This document shows, one piece after another, positions 8,759 to 17,597 of a stretch of DNA of 34,490 nt. This stretch comes from Erythrobacter sp. (GTDB taxonomy: Bacteria > Pseudomonadota > Alphaproteobacteria > Sphingomonadales > Sphingomonadaceae). Each line of letters begins with the position of its first letter. The stretch's first letter is position 1. Below the pieces are notes generated by a model that made no database searches, was not told the DNA's origin, and worked only from the letters and a program-made list of their open reading frames with translations. The DNA lies in contig NZOF01000149.1 of NCBI GenBank assembly GCA_002695185.1, forward strand, positions 1 through 34,490, written 5' to 3'. The translations under genes and the position numbers were made by a program.

Positions 8759-9394
8759 ATGGCCGACCGCATCATCATCGCCGACGATCATCCGCTGTTC
8801 CGGGCGGCCTTGAATCACGCGGTGGCCAAGGTCTGGCCGGAGGCGGAGATCGTAGAGGCGGCGAGCGCGGCCCAGGCGCGGCGCGAAGTGGAACAGGGCG
8901 CGGAAGCCCTGCTGCTGGACATCCATATGGAAGATTCCAACGGGCTCAGCGTGCTGATGGACTTCCGCCAGGATTTCCCGGCGCTGCCCGTCGCGATCGT
9001 CTCGGCAAGCGAGGAGCCGCGGGTCTACGACGCGGCCAGCCAATTGGGCGCAGCGGCGTTCATTCCCAAATCGGCCAGCCTCGAACTCATGCGGCAGGCG
9101 CTGGCCTGTGTGCGCGAAGGCGATGGCTGGTTTCCCGAGAGCGCGGGCGAGACCGATGATGATCTTGCACGGATTGCCAGCCTGACACCGGCCCAGCGCC
9201 TGATCCTGCGCCAGCTAAGCGAGGGTCTGCTAAACAAACAGATCGCCTATGAGCTCAGCATAAGCGAGGCGACTGTGAAGGCCCATATCACGGCCATTTT
9301 CCGCAAGCTGGGCGTGGTAAACCGCACTCAGGCGGTGTTATTGGCTGGCAAGCTTCAGGTCGCTCAGGACATGGCCGATCCCACTTCAGCCTGA
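8759..9394 (+). CDS. crbR: LuxR/NarL-family response regulator of the acetate switch (CrbR-like)
   Basis: A 211-residue two-component regulator. The receiver domain (about 1-120) has the acidic pair in IIIADDHPLF and the phosphoacceptor Asp54 in LLLDIHME; the conserved Lys is in FIPKSAS. A linker leads to a LuxR-type helix-turn-helix (about 140-200, LTPAQRLILRQLSEGLLNKQIA... then SEATVKAHITAIFRKLGV). Known CrbR/ErdR proteins activate acs in Vibrio, Shewanella and Pseudomonas together with the transporter-fused kinase CrbS, which is encoded right beside it here in the opposite direction. The last 31 bp overlap the 3' end of crbS. The start ATG is 5 bp after acs. The name rests on family and context and was not tested by alignment. 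Confidence 0.85.
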   Translation: MADRIIIADDHPLFRAALNHAVAKVWPEAEIVEAASAAQARREVEQGAEALLLDIHMEDSNGLSVLMDFRQDFPALPVAIVSASEEPRVYDAASQLGAAAFIPKSASLELMRQALACVREGDGWFPESAGETDDDLARIASLTPAQRLILRQLSEGLLNKQIAYELSISEATVKAHITAIFRKLGVVNRTQAVLLAGKLQVAQDMADPTSA

Positions 9395-12300
9395 TCGCCG
9401 TCAGACCGACGTGCCACACAATCTGAAATGAGCGCCCTCAAGGCTGCCGGGGAGGAGGGCTTCATGAGCCGGTTGGCGCCCATGCGCGCTGCGGCTGCTT
9501 CGGTCTCCTCGCTCGCTTCAGCCGTGAGCAGGATCGCGGGTGGGCGGGTGCCCCAGGCAGCGCACAGGACTTCGTATGTGCCGTCGCCGCGCTCCTCCTC
9601 GTCAAGGCGGAAATCCATGATGACTGCTGCGGGGCAAGTGGGCGAAATCTCCAGTGCCTCGGCAGCACCGGCGGCCCCGCTGACATTCAGACCCCATTTG
9701 CCAAGCAATGCAGCCGTCGCATTAAGAGCCGCGCGATCATTGTCCACCACGAGGATGCGCGCGTCCGCGAGCGTCGGTGCTCTGCGGCGCCGTTGTTCGG
9801 CCTTTGGTTGCGGGCCCCAGCGTAGCACCTCCAATCGGACAGAGAACTTGCTGCCCCGGTCCGGGATCGACCGGGTCATGATCTCCACCCCAAGCAGCGC
9901 GGCAGTGCGTTTCACTATCGCGAGGCCAAGGCCCAATCCTTCGCGATCCGCGGTTCGCCCGCGCTTGAATTCCCCAAACAGGCGTTCGACTTCTTCCTCG
10001 GCGATGCCTGGGCCGGTATCGAAAACGCATAATTCGATATCTCTGCCGCATCGTTTTACGCCCAGCAACACGCCGCCGCTGCGGGTATAACGGATCGCGT
10101 TGCTCATCAGATTGCGGACCACGCTGGTCAGCAGCGCGCGGTCGGTGTGGATCCAGGCACGCGTATGGACGCGCCTCATTGTCAGGTTCTTCGCCTCTGC
10201 CTGCACTAGGAATTCGCGCATGATCTCATCGAAGATATCGTCGACCGCGACCGGTTCCGGCTTCGGCGAGATGCCACCTCCATCGAGCTTCGATATGTCG
10301 AGCAGAGCGCGGATCAGGCGATCGGCCGAAATGATCGATCCATCGAGATCCTTGAGCAGCGCTTCGAGCCGGTCGCGCCCGCGCACCTCCTCGGCCAGCG
10401 CGGATGCGAACAGCCTGGCAGCGTTGAGTGGCTGGATCAGGTCGTGGCTGGCAGCGGCAAGGAAACGGGTTTTGGACCGGGTGGCAGCCTCCAGCTTGGC
10501 ATTTGCTTCGCTGAGCTGCTGTGTCCGTTCCGAGACTTTCTGCTCCAATGCCTGCTCGGCCCGTCTGTCCGCTGTCACATCACTATAGCTGGTCACATAG
10601 CCGCCACCGGGGGCGGGATTGCCGACGATGCGCATGATGCGTCCATCGTGCTGCTCGCGTTCCATTCGGTGTTTACGCCCGGCGCGCATGTGCTCGAGCC
10701 GACGGGCAATCTGGTCGTCGATCTCCTGCTGCGGTGCGCCACCTTGTTCCAGATTGAAGCGGATGAGATCGGCAATCGGAGTGCCAACACTCGCCAGATC
10801 GTCAGGTAATTCGAACATCTCCTGATAGTGTGTATTCCATGCGACAAGGTTCATATCGGCGTCAACCAGAGCCACGCCCTGATCGATATTCTCGATCGCA
10901 AGCTGCAGCAGATCGCCACTGAAGGACAGGCGGCGGTTTGTTTCATCGAACATTGCGACGACCTGCTCCAGCGGCACGGGGTCGCCCTGTGACCAGCTGG
11001 AGATCAGCATGCGCGCCGAAGGTGTTCCGATCACGCCAGCGATGGTCCGTTCGGCTTTGGCCATAGTCTGCGCATCGACCGGGTCACTGTCGCGATAGCC
11101 TGCGCCAAGAGTTTCTAACGCGCGTTTCTGACCCACGAACTGGGCAAGCAGCAGCCGGACATCGGCGATGCGTTTTGCAGTTGTGAAGGCAGGCCGTGTT
11201 CCCGGTGCGGCCATGCCCACGAATGCGGCGGCCTGAGCCGCGTCGACCAGAGTCTCCCGACGCAGGGCGGACCCTGCCCAATAAGCCGCGCAATTCGCCC
11301 CCAGGCTGATCAACACTCCGGAAACCAGCGGGTCGGGGTGAATGAGGAAAACCGGGGACTGCCCACTTGCGGGTGGCAGGATCAGCAGGATCAGCCAGCA
11401 GGCGAATCCTGCCAGCAAACCGCATATCATCCCGATCTTATTGCCCTGCCTCGAAATCATTCCGAGCACGAGACCGGGCGCAAACTGGGCCATGGCAGCG
11501 AAGGCCAGAGTGCCAAGTCCCGCAAGGTTCGCAGTGATACCGAAGCCGAGATAGAAGAGGTATGCGGCAAAAAGGAGCGCTGCGATGACGATCCTACGGA
11601 CCAGTAATACGCGGGCTGCAAGGCGGGTGCGGTGGCCCGTGCCCAAAAGTTCGCGTCGGAACACCAGGGGCGAGATCAGATCGTTGGTGATCATGGTGGA
11701 AAGTGCCACACTGGCCACCACGATCATTCCGGTGGAGGCGGCAAAACCTCCGATGAAAACAAATAGAGCGAGCCCTGCGAACCCCCGCTCCAGCGGCAGC
11801 GCAAGAACCATCATGTCGCCGGGTATGGATGCAGGCAGGACGTTTATACCCGCCAGGACGATAGGCACGATGACCAGTGAGGTGACCGCCAGATAGGCAG
11901 GAAAAATCCATTGCATCGGCGCGCTGGCATGATCGGTCTGCGCTTCGACGAAGCCCATGTGAAACTGGCGCGGGAGGCACAGTGCAGCGCAGGCAGCGAG
12001 TAGCGTCAGAACTGCAAAACGCGCATCGAACTGACTGGCGGAAAAGGGTGAAATGGGAGGGGCTAGAACCTGGGGCCAGTCAGCGACAATGGCAATGGCA
12101 AAGCCGGCAACCGCGAGCAGCGCGAGAAGCTTGACCACTGATTCAACTGCAATGGAGAGCACCAGCCCGGCATTCTCCCCCGCCCGGTCTGCACGACGCG
12201 AACCAAACAGGATGGCGAAGAGAGCCATGCTGCCTGTGACCAGCAGCACCAGTTCTTCTGCGGTTACGCTCGCCTTTAGATCGGGATCGAGCGCCAGCAG

Positions 12301-12729
12301 CGATGCTCCCACGGATTGCAGTTGCAGCGCCATATAGGGCAGCGATCCGATGGTGGCGAAGATCGTTACCAGTGCGGCGACGATCCCGCTTTTCCCGTAC
12401 CGAGCTGAAAGAAAATCGGCGATCGAGGTCGAATGCTGCGCCGTGGCTTGGGCAAGTATCCGCCGGACAAGTCCGAAGCCAAAGGTGAAGACGAGGATCG
12501 GGCCCAGATAGATCGGCAAATAATGCCACCCCGAACTCGCGGCTGAACCGACACCGCCGAAGAAAGTCCAGCTCGTGCAATAGACTGCGAGGCTTAGCCC
12601 ATAGATCCAGTCCCGCTTTTGCGCGGACATGGCCCGTCCCCAACCGGCGAGCCGGTCCTGCCGCGCGGCGATCCAGAACAGTAGTGCCAGATAAAGCGTC
12701 GCCGCGGCGATCGCAGCTCCGAACAGCAT
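9364..12729 (-). CDS. crbS: Transporter-fused hybrid sensor histidine kinase (CrbS/CbrA-like)
   Basis: An 1121-residue membrane sensor. Domains in order: a sodium/solute symporter (SLC5) domain with about 13 membrane segments (about 1-490); a STAC linker (about 515-580, RIADVRLLLAQFVGQKRALE); a PAS domain (about 620-720, IENIDQGVALVDADMNLVAW); a HisKA domain with phosphoacceptor His762 in ASHDLIQPLNAARL; a HATPase domain (NAIRYTRSGGVLLGV, GLGLAIVKR); and a C-terminal receiver domain with Asp1039 in VIMDFRLDE and Lys in LMKPSS. In the CrbS/CrbR system the kinase senses acetate-related metabolism and phosphorylates CrbR. It lies downstream of the DUF4212/symporter pair on the same strand with a 102-bp gap holding an inverted repeat, and tail-to-tail with crbR (31-bp overlap). 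RBS is AGAGGAGAGGTC. It is complete, with all phosphotransfer residues present. Confidence 0.92.
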   Translation of the reverse strand: MLFGAAIAAATLYLALLFWIAARQDRLAGWGRAMSAQKRDWIYGLSLAVYCTSWTFFGGVGSAASSGWHYLPIYLGPILVFTFGFGLVRRILAQATAQHSTSIADFLSARYGKSGIVAALVTIFATIGSLPYMALQLQSVGASLLALDPDLKASVTAEELVLLVTGSMALFAILFGSRRADRAGENAGLVLSIAVESVVKLLALLAVAGFAIAIVADWPQVLAPPISPFSASQFDARFAVLTLLAACAALCLPRQFHMGFVEAQTDHASAPMQWIFPAYLAVTSLVIVPIVLAGINVLPASIPGDMMVLALPLERGFAGLALFVFIGGFAASTGMIVVASVALSTMITNDLISPLVFRRELLGTGHRTRLAARVLLVRRIVIAALLFAAYLFYLGFGITANLAGLGTLAFAAMAQFAPGLVLGMISRQGNKIGMICGLLAGFACWLILLILPPASGQSPVFLIHPDPLVSGVLISLGANCAAYWAGSALRRETLVDAAQAAAFVGMAAPGTRPAFTTAKRIADVRLLLAQFVGQKRALETLGAGYRDSDPVDAQTMAKAERTIAGVIGTPSARMLISSWSQGDPVPLEQVVAMFDETNRRLSFSGDLLQLAIENIDQGVALVDADMNLVAWNTHYQEMFELPDDLASVGTPIADLIRFNLEQGGAPQQEIDDQIARRLEHMRAGRKHRMEREQHDGRIMRIVGNPAPGGGYVTSYSDVTADRRAEQALEQKVSERTQQLSEANAKLEAATRSKTRFLAAASHDLIQPLNAARLFASALAEEVRGRDRLEALLKDLDGSIISADRLIRALLDISKLDGGGISPKPEPVAVDDIFDEIMREFLVQAEAKNLTMRRVHTRAWIHTDRALLTSVVRNLMSNAIRYTRSGGVLLGVKRCGRDIELCVFDTGPGIAEEEVERLFGEFKRGRTADREGLGLGLAIVKRTAALLGVEIMTRSIPDRGSKFSVRLEVLRWGPQPKAEQRRRRAPTLADARILVVDNDRAALNATAALLGKWGLNVSGAAGAAEALEISPTCPAAVIMDFRLDEEERGDGTYEVLCAAWGTRPPAILLTAEASEETEAAAARMGANRLMKPSSPAALRALISDCVARRSDGDQAEVGSAMS

Positions 12730-12777
12730 GGACCTCTCCTCTGGCTGTCAGACTATCGCAACGGGCGGCGCATGCAA

Positions 12778-12809
12778 GAACGGGCGGCACCTTGCGGCAC
12801 CGCCCGTTC
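12778..12809. repeat. Perfect 10-bp inverted repeat between the symporter gene and crbS
   Basis: GAACGGGCGG and CCGCCCGTTC with a 12-nt loop lie in the 102-bp gap between the symporter stop and the crbS start. There is no T-run on either strand. It may partially terminate or stabilise the upstream message and so lower crbS expression. Confidence 0.6.
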
Positions 12810-12831
12810 ACTGCGTTTGCACCCGTGAGCG

Positions 12832-14607
12832 TTAATGGGCGTGGGCTTCGCCGGCTCCGCGTGGCACGCGGATCGAATCCACCAGCGCGCGTATTTCGAC
12901 GGGCGGCTTTGCCGTCACTCTCGACACCGCGATGGCGATCGCGAAGTTCAGCACCATGCCAATTACCCCGATGCCCTCGGGCGAAATGCCGAACAGCCAG
13001 TTCTCCGCTACATTCCCGGCCGGGTTCGCCAGCTTGAAGTAGAAGATATAGCCGAAGGTGAAGGCAAGGCCCGTCACCATTCCTGCTATTGCGCCTTCCT
13101 TGTTCATCCGCATGGAGAAGATACCCATGAAGATGGCGGGGAACAGGCTGGATGCGGCAAGGCCGAATGCGAAAGCCACCACTTGGGCAACCCAGCCCGG
13201 CGGGTAGATGCCCAAATAGCCTGCTACCACGATCGCTGCTGTTGCTGCGATCCGCGCCGCCATCAACTCGCCCTTTTCGGAAATGTCGGGCTTGAAGGTC
13301 GATTTGAGCAGATCGTGGCTGACCGAGCTGGAGATGACCAGTAACAGCCCCGCAGCAGTCGATAGGGCCGCCGCCAAGCCGCCTGCTGCCACCAGCGCGA
13401 TTACCCAGCCGGGAAGGTTGCCGATTTCCGGATTGGCGAGGACCATGATGTCATTGTCGACATAGACCTCGTTTTCGCTATCCACACCCGGAGCATTGGT
13501 GACCACGCGCTCGCCCGATGGTCCGGTGCCTTCACCGTATGCAGGCGCTCCTTCGAACGCGGTTCCACTGCGATACTGCATCACACCGTCGCCATTCTTG
13601 TCCTGAAAGGCGATGAGATCGTTGCGTTCCCAGTTCTTGAACCAGTCGGGCGCTTCGGAATAGCTCGTCTCGTTCACCGTATCGACGAAGTTGAGCCGGG
13701 CGAATGCTCCCACGGCGGGAGCCGTGGTGTAGAGCAGCGCAATGAAGACAAGCGCCCAGCCAGCCGACTTGCGTGCGTCGGAGGCCTTGGGAACGGTGAA
13801 GAAACGCACGATCACATGCGGCAATCCGGCTGTCCCGACCATCAGCGCCAGAGTGATGCAGAATACATCGATCATACTCTTCGATCCGTCGGTATATTCC
13901 GTAAAACCGAGATCGGTGAGCACCAGGTTGAGCTTCTGCAGCACATACAGCCCTGAACCGTCGTTGACCTGGCTGCCAAGGCCGAACTGCGGAATGGGAT
14001 TGCCGGTGATCATGAAGCTCAGGAAGAATGCCGGGACCATATAGGCGAAGATCAGCACGCAATATTGTGCGACCTGGGTGTAGGTGATGCCCTTCATCCC
14101 GCCCAGAACTGCATAGATGAAGACGATGCCCATGCCGATGACAACGCCGGTGGTTATATCGACATCGAGGAACCGGGAAAACACGATTCCCACCCCGCGC
14201 ATCTGGCCGGCGATATAGGTAAAGCTAATGAAGATCAGGCATATGACCGCCACTACGCGGGCGGTCTTGGAATAGTATCGCGTGCCGATGAAGTCGGGGA
14301 CGGTGAACTGGCCGAACTTGCGCAGGTAGGGGGCAAGCAATAGCGCCAGCATGACATATCCGCCGGTCCAGCCCATCAGATAGACCGAACCATCGTAGCC
14401 GAGAAAGGCAATCAGACCGGCCATCGAGATGAAGCTGGCCGCACTCATCCAGTCGGCCGCAGTGGCCATGCCGTTGACGATCGGATTGACGCCGCCTCCG
14501 GCTACGTAGAATTCCTTGGTCGAACCTGCCCTGCTCCACAGGGCAATGCCGATATAGAGCGCGAAACTGGCACCGACGAACAGGTAGATCAGAGTTTGCG
14601 TGTCCAT
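12832..14607 (-). CDS. Sodium:solute symporter, large subunit (VC_2705/ActP-like)
   Basis: A 591-residue inner-membrane transporter of the SSS family with about 13-14 hydrophobic segments. Family signatures include EFYVAGGGVNPIVNGMATAA near the N-terminus, GTRYYSKTARVVAVICL, the ISFTYIAGQMRGVGIVFSR region and GLAAALSTAAGLLLVISSS. An unusually long hydrophilic loop (about 320-400, with DKNGDGVMQYRSG and GEGTGPSGERVV) is typical of the VC_2705 subfamily that pairs with a DUF4212 subunit. The partner gene lies 11 bp upstream. The likely substrate is acetate or another short monocarboxylate, inferred from the neighbouring acs and crbSR. The ATG at 14607 is chosen because it gives MDTQTLIYL and has GAGGGAGCAG upstream; an in-frame start at 14622 would add five residues. 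It ends with a His-containing AHAH tail. Confidence 0.92.
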   Translation of the reverse strand: MDTQTLIYLFVGASFALYIGIALWSRAGSTKEFYVAGGGVNPIVNGMATAADWMSAASFISMAGLIAFLGYDGSVYLMGWTGGYVMLALLLAPYLRKFGQFTVPDFIGTRYYSKTARVVAVICLIFISFTYIAGQMRGVGIVFSRFLDVDITTGVVIGMGIVFIYAVLGGMKGITYTQVAQYCVLIFAYMVPAFFLSFMITGNPIPQFGLGSQVNDGSGLYVLQKLNLVLTDLGFTEYTDGSKSMIDVFCITLALMVGTAGLPHVIVRFFTVPKASDARKSAGWALVFIALLYTTAPAVGAFARLNFVDTVNETSYSEAPDWFKNWERNDLIAFQDKNGDGVMQYRSGTAFEGAPAYGEGTGPSGERVVTNAPGVDSENEVYVDNDIMVLANPEIGNLPGWVIALVAAGGLAAALSTAAGLLLVISSSVSHDLLKSTFKPDISEKGELMAARIAATAAIVVAGYLGIYPPGWVAQVVAFAFGLAASSLFPAIFMGIFSMRMNKEGAIAGMVTGLAFTFGYIFYFKLANPAGNVAENWLFGISPEGIGVIGMVLNFAIAIAVSRVTAKPPVEIRALVDSIRVPRGAGEAHAH

Positions 14608-14618
14608 TGTCTGCTCCC

Positions 14619-14897
14619 TCAATCGTCCAGGTCGTACTTGCGTTCGATCCGCCTCATCTTGACGACGTAGTAGAAGATCAGCGCGATGAAGACGTAGATC
14701 GAGCCTTGCTGGGCGAACCAGAAACCCAAGGGGTATCCGCCAAGAGAGAACTGATCGAGAAAGTCGCGAAAGAGGATTCCCGCCCCGAAGGAACAGGCGA
14801 ACCAGATCGCCATCAATGTGAGCAGCAGCCGGATATTCTCACGCCAGTAGGCGCCTTCTGCCTCACTCGTCTGGTGAGTGTCGGTCTCTTCTGACAT
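14619..14897 (-). CDS. DUF4212 sodium/substrate symporter small subunit
   Basis: A 92-residue membrane protein with two hydrophobic helices (about 25-45, LLLTLMAIWFACSFGAGI, and 60-82, QQGSIYVFIALIFYYVV). These are separated by the family loop FRDFLDQFSLGGYPLGFWFA, and the protein ends with the charged RRIERKYDLDD. DUF4212 proteins accompany VC_2705-type symporters and are regarded as their small subunit. The start at 14897 follows GAGGGGAAAGC and gives a family-length protein. Longer in-frame starts up to 15059 would add a non-conserved N-terminus. It is the first gene of the DUF4212-symporter-crbS operon. Confidence 0.92.
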   Translation of the reverse strand: MSEETDTHQTSEAEGAYWRENIRLLLTLMAIWFACSFGAGILFRDFLDQFSLGGYPLGFWFAQQGSIYVFIALIFYYVVKMRRIERKYDLDD

Positions 14898-14944
14898 CGC
14901 TTTCCCCTCTTCCTTTTTATATCCAAAGCTCCCAAGGATATGAG

Positions 14945-14999
14945 CCTTACCGAATAAGGTATGATGCTGAGCGATAAGCGGCGAGCGCGACATAAGTCT
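14945..14999. promoter_or_regulatory. Candidate operator region upstream of the symporter operon
   Basis: Two elements lie 48-102 bp before the DUF4212 start: the inverted repeat CCTTA-CCGAA-TAAGG (14945-14959) and GACATAAGTCT (14989-14999). The latter has the same GACAT-NN-GTCT form as the element before acs. It is a candidate for shared control by the acetate-switch regulator. No clear -35/-10 pair is claimed. Confidence 0.4.
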
Positions 15000-15480
15000 A
15001 ATGCCGTCGCGAGAGATCTCCTCCGATGAGATTTGCGCTTTGCCTTTAGTTTTCGGCAAGATGCAACGCTACACTCATCCGCTTGAGATTATTGCGTTCT
15101 CACCTAGCCCGGGCCTTATTTCTCGCCTCGCCTTAAAGCGACTAGTCGGTCACCGGTAGCAACATGCGCTCTCGAAAGTTCTGCCGGCCCGCCCAACGCC
15201 CGAAGATCGTGGGGCGGTCGTCCCTCTTCCGCTATTCTTTCCTCAAACTACTAGGCTAGTCTACCAACATGGGACGGCCTTAGGCGCCGAATGCTTGGAA
15301 AGCAGAGTATGGTAAGCGATCAGCACTGGCCGCTGCATTCCGAATATGAGATTATGATCGTGGCAGGCTCCCGTCATTAAGGGATACACCGAAAGCATGC
15401 TCAGACCGACCGCAAATCAGCGTGATTGCAAGCAATGCCAATGGTCTAATGGAGTAAGCCAACGGACTATGGCGGACTGG

Positions 15481-15491
15481 GACATTCGTCT
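15481..15491. promoter_or_regulatory. Third copy of the GACATNNGTCT motif
   Basis: GACATTCGTCT is identical over 11 bases to the element before acs (6753-6763). It is far (about 580 bp) from the symporter operon start and may be chance or a remnant of a lost promoter. Confidence 0.25.
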
Positions 15492-15739
15492 CAGAACGCG
15501 TCGTAATCATTGCGAGCCAAATGATGCGCTTCCGTGTTGGCAAAGGCAATCAACATGCCGCTTCGCAGGAATCAACAATACCAAATTTCAGCTCTGCCGA
15601 GGCTAATCAATTTGTCTAGTTGAAGTTACTTTAGCGGTTATTAGAACTTACTCCGCCTAGACCGGCCATTGCCGATTTTCGTATAGATATCTATTTTGGG
15701 CGTGCGACCATTGCATGGCTGATTGTCTTGCCCTGGAAA

Positions 15740-17029
15740 TTATGATCTGCTGCCCATTGCTGAAGCGTTGGCCGCGAGAAAACCCGAACCAACCAGCAGG
15801 CAGGTAGCCCAATAGATAGCAACAAATGCGGCCTCGTTTCCAATAATGAGGCGGGCGCCAAGGGTTGTGACCAGGCCTGCCGGTACGCCGATTACCAAGC
15901 CCCACCAACCAGCACGCAGCTTCGTGGATGGTAGGCCGCGCCGTTCGCGCTTGTTCAGCCATATGAACGTCCCCGTCGCGACGACGATCGACAGCGCGAG
16001 ACCGAATGCGATGTAGGCGATTTTAACGATCAGGCCGCCGAAATTCCCAAAGTGTAGATTATAGACCGAAGCGGCTAATTGCTGTCCGATCTCCCCGTCT
16101 GCGAGGCCTGCGGTTCCCTGGAAGCGACCCGCTGAATCAAAGGCGTAGTATTCTCCGAAGATCAGGCGCTGAGAATGAAGGCCGACGATCTGTAGGTGCT
16201 GCCCAACCGTCCCGGGATCGTGGAGGATAATATACGACGGGCGGACTTCCGGAAACTCGCGCTCCATGTATTCGAGCGCGGGGACCAACTTCGCGGGTGG
16301 TGCAGCGTCAGCGTTTTCTGCAGGCTCGTCTCCGAATATCGGCGCTATCGCGGCTTCGCTGTCTCCCTGATATGCAGCCGATGCCAGGCCGCCCGCAGTG
16401 ACATAAAATAGACCGATGACCGAACCAGTAAGAGCAATCGCCAAGGCGAACGGCAAGGTCCAGACTGCTAGCCTGTTATGCCAGTCGACGGTCGACACAT
16501 CATCGGCGCGACGCGCTCGGAGCCGAAAAGCATCGCGGAAGATGCGAGGATGAGCCAGAACACCGGAGACACTGAGCGCTACGATCATTGCCCCGAACGC
16601 TCCGACCAAAGTCATGCCGATCGTAGCAGGAAGATTAAGCCGATAGTGCAGAGCAAGGAGAAATTCGGACCACGCGTTCTGCTCGGGCGTGACGATCGAT
16701 CCGTTCCGATCGACATGGAAAGCCTGCGTGTCCGTGGTCACGGTAGTGCGGGGGAGAGACGGAACGGGTAGATGAACATAGAGGTGGGTCGTAGGGGACG
16801 AACCTTTTTCCGTACGGAGTACGTTCTCTACTGCGCGCTGCACGCTTGCGTGTTCGATGGTGCCCATTTCCGGGGCATTCGTTTGTTCGAGCCTCTGCCA
16901 CTCCTCGTACAAGACTACCGCCGTTCCACTGACGCAGATCAGGTATAGCAGGGCGCAGCAAATGAGGCCGAGGGCCGAATGTGCTGAGAGGCTTCGCTGG
17001 ACCAAGTCAGTGTCGGCAGCCGTTTTCAT
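15740..17029 (-). CDS. PepSY-associated TM domain protein (probable siderophore-iron reductase type)
   Basis: A 429-residue inner-membrane protein of the PepSY-TM family. A first membrane helix lies at about 17-40 (LGLICCALLYLICVSGTAVV), followed by a periplasmic PepSY-like segment. The second helix pair at about 135-160 is preceded by ALHYRLNLP, and a third helix follows VDWHNRLAVWTLPFALAIALTGS. A second periplasmic region comes next, then helices near VYNLHFGNFGGLIVKIAYIAFG, and two more close to the C-terminus. The conserved His residues in LHYRL, DWHNR and NLHFGN are those proposed to bind haem in reductases such as FoxB. It is the third gene of a TonB-receptor operon and its start overlaps the previous stop by 4 bp (ATGA). 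It probably releases iron from siderophores in the periplasm; this is inferred from the family. Confidence 0.85.
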   Translation of the reverse strand: MKTAADTDLVQRSLSAHSALGLICCALLYLICVSGTAVVLYEEWQRLEQTNAPEMGTIEHASVQRAVENVLRTEKGSSPTTHLYVHLPVPSLPRTTVTTDTQAFHVDRNGSIVTPEQNAWSEFLLALHYRLNLPATIGMTLVGAFGAMIVALSVSGVLAHPRIFRDAFRLRARRADDVSTVDWHNRLAVWTLPFALAIALTGSVIGLFYVTAGGLASAAYQGDSEAAIAPIFGDEPAENADAAPPAKLVPALEYMEREFPEVRPSYIILHDPGTVGQHLQIVGLHSQRLIFGEYYAFDSAGRFQGTAGLADGEIGQQLAASVYNLHFGNFGGLIVKIAYIAFGLALSIVVATGTFIWLNKRERRGLPSTKLRAGWWGLVIGVPAGLVTTLGARLIIGNEAAFVAIYWATCLLVGSGFLAANASAMGSRS

Positions 17030-17595
17030 ACCACCGCTCCCTGGAGCAGAACGAGCGGGAGGCAGGCGAGCGCGGGCGCCGAAAGCCAGGCAAATTGTCT
17101 CATACGCGACCTCATCGTGAGGACCGCGAAGGAGAGGAGGGGCCAGGCGAGCGGGACGAGGGCGAGCACCGTGACATTCGCATTGGCTTCAGAGCTGCCG
17201 GTAGCCGCCATGACGTCGCGCAGCGCCAGCGCGATGGCGAGGCTGGCGAGGAGAGAGAGCGGTCCGGCGAGAAGGAAGGTGGTGATCGCCTTGCCGGTGG
17301 ACCGTGTGGCCACGGGCAGGCTGCGAGCCTTTGGAGTGGATTTCCTACGCTTTGCCAAGGGCTTGGCGGCATCGAGCAGGAGGAACACCCCCGCTGTCGC
17401 CATGGCGCACAGGGCGGTGTTGGCGATACCCCATGCGCCCGAATGCGCCCCCGCCGCGAGCACGGCCAGAAGAACGGCACCCCAGCCGAGGCCATTGAGC
17501 ACCGTGGACCTCCCGGTCCGCCCCCACGACACGCGCAAGATCACGATTCCGGTCACGGAAAGCGCGAGAGCGAACCAGATAAGCCCTTGATCCAT
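17026..17595 (-). CDS. Uncharacterised small membrane protein of the siderophore operon
   Basis: A 189-residue hydrophobic protein with about five predicted membrane segments: residues 5-21, 35-52, 57-75, 105-127 and 145-160, with a possible sixth at 170-187. A basic cytoplasmic loop (AKRRKSTPKAR) lies in the middle. I do not recognise the family. It sits 2 bp after the TonB receptor and overlaps the PepSY gene by 4 bp, so the three are co-transcribed and translationally coupled. Small membrane proteins of this sort are common beside PepSY reductases in sphingomonads and may be a partner subunit. No catalytic or metal-binding motif is evident. Confidence 0.7.
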   Translation of the reverse strand: MDQGLIWFALALSVTGIVILRVSWGRTGRSTVLNGLGWGAVLLAVLAAGAHSGAWGIANTALCAMATAGVFLLLDAAKPLAKRRKSTPKARSLPVATRSTGKAITTFLLAGPLSLLASLAIALALRDVMAATGSSEANANVTVLALVPLAWPLLSFAVLTMRSRMRQFAWLSAPALACLPLVLLQGAVV

Positions 17596-17597
17596 AA

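Larger units (their letters stand above)
14898..15739. other. 842-bp region without a convincing gene
   Basis: The stretch is clearly richer in A and T than its surroundings. It holds only short frames, the longest a 65-codon minus-strand frame at 15352-15549 that matches nothing I recognise and lacks a good ribosome-binding site. I see no transposase motif, tRNA or CRISPR repeat. The first 160 bp contain the symporter-operon regulatory region; a GACATTCGTCT copy occurs at 15481-15491. It could be a decayed gene, a regulatory RNA locus or foreign DNA. Confidence 0.6.

Noticed and set aside
15352..15549. 65-codon minus-strand frame in the A/T-rich gap
   Set aside because: No ribosome-binding site, no recognisable motif and no support from context.
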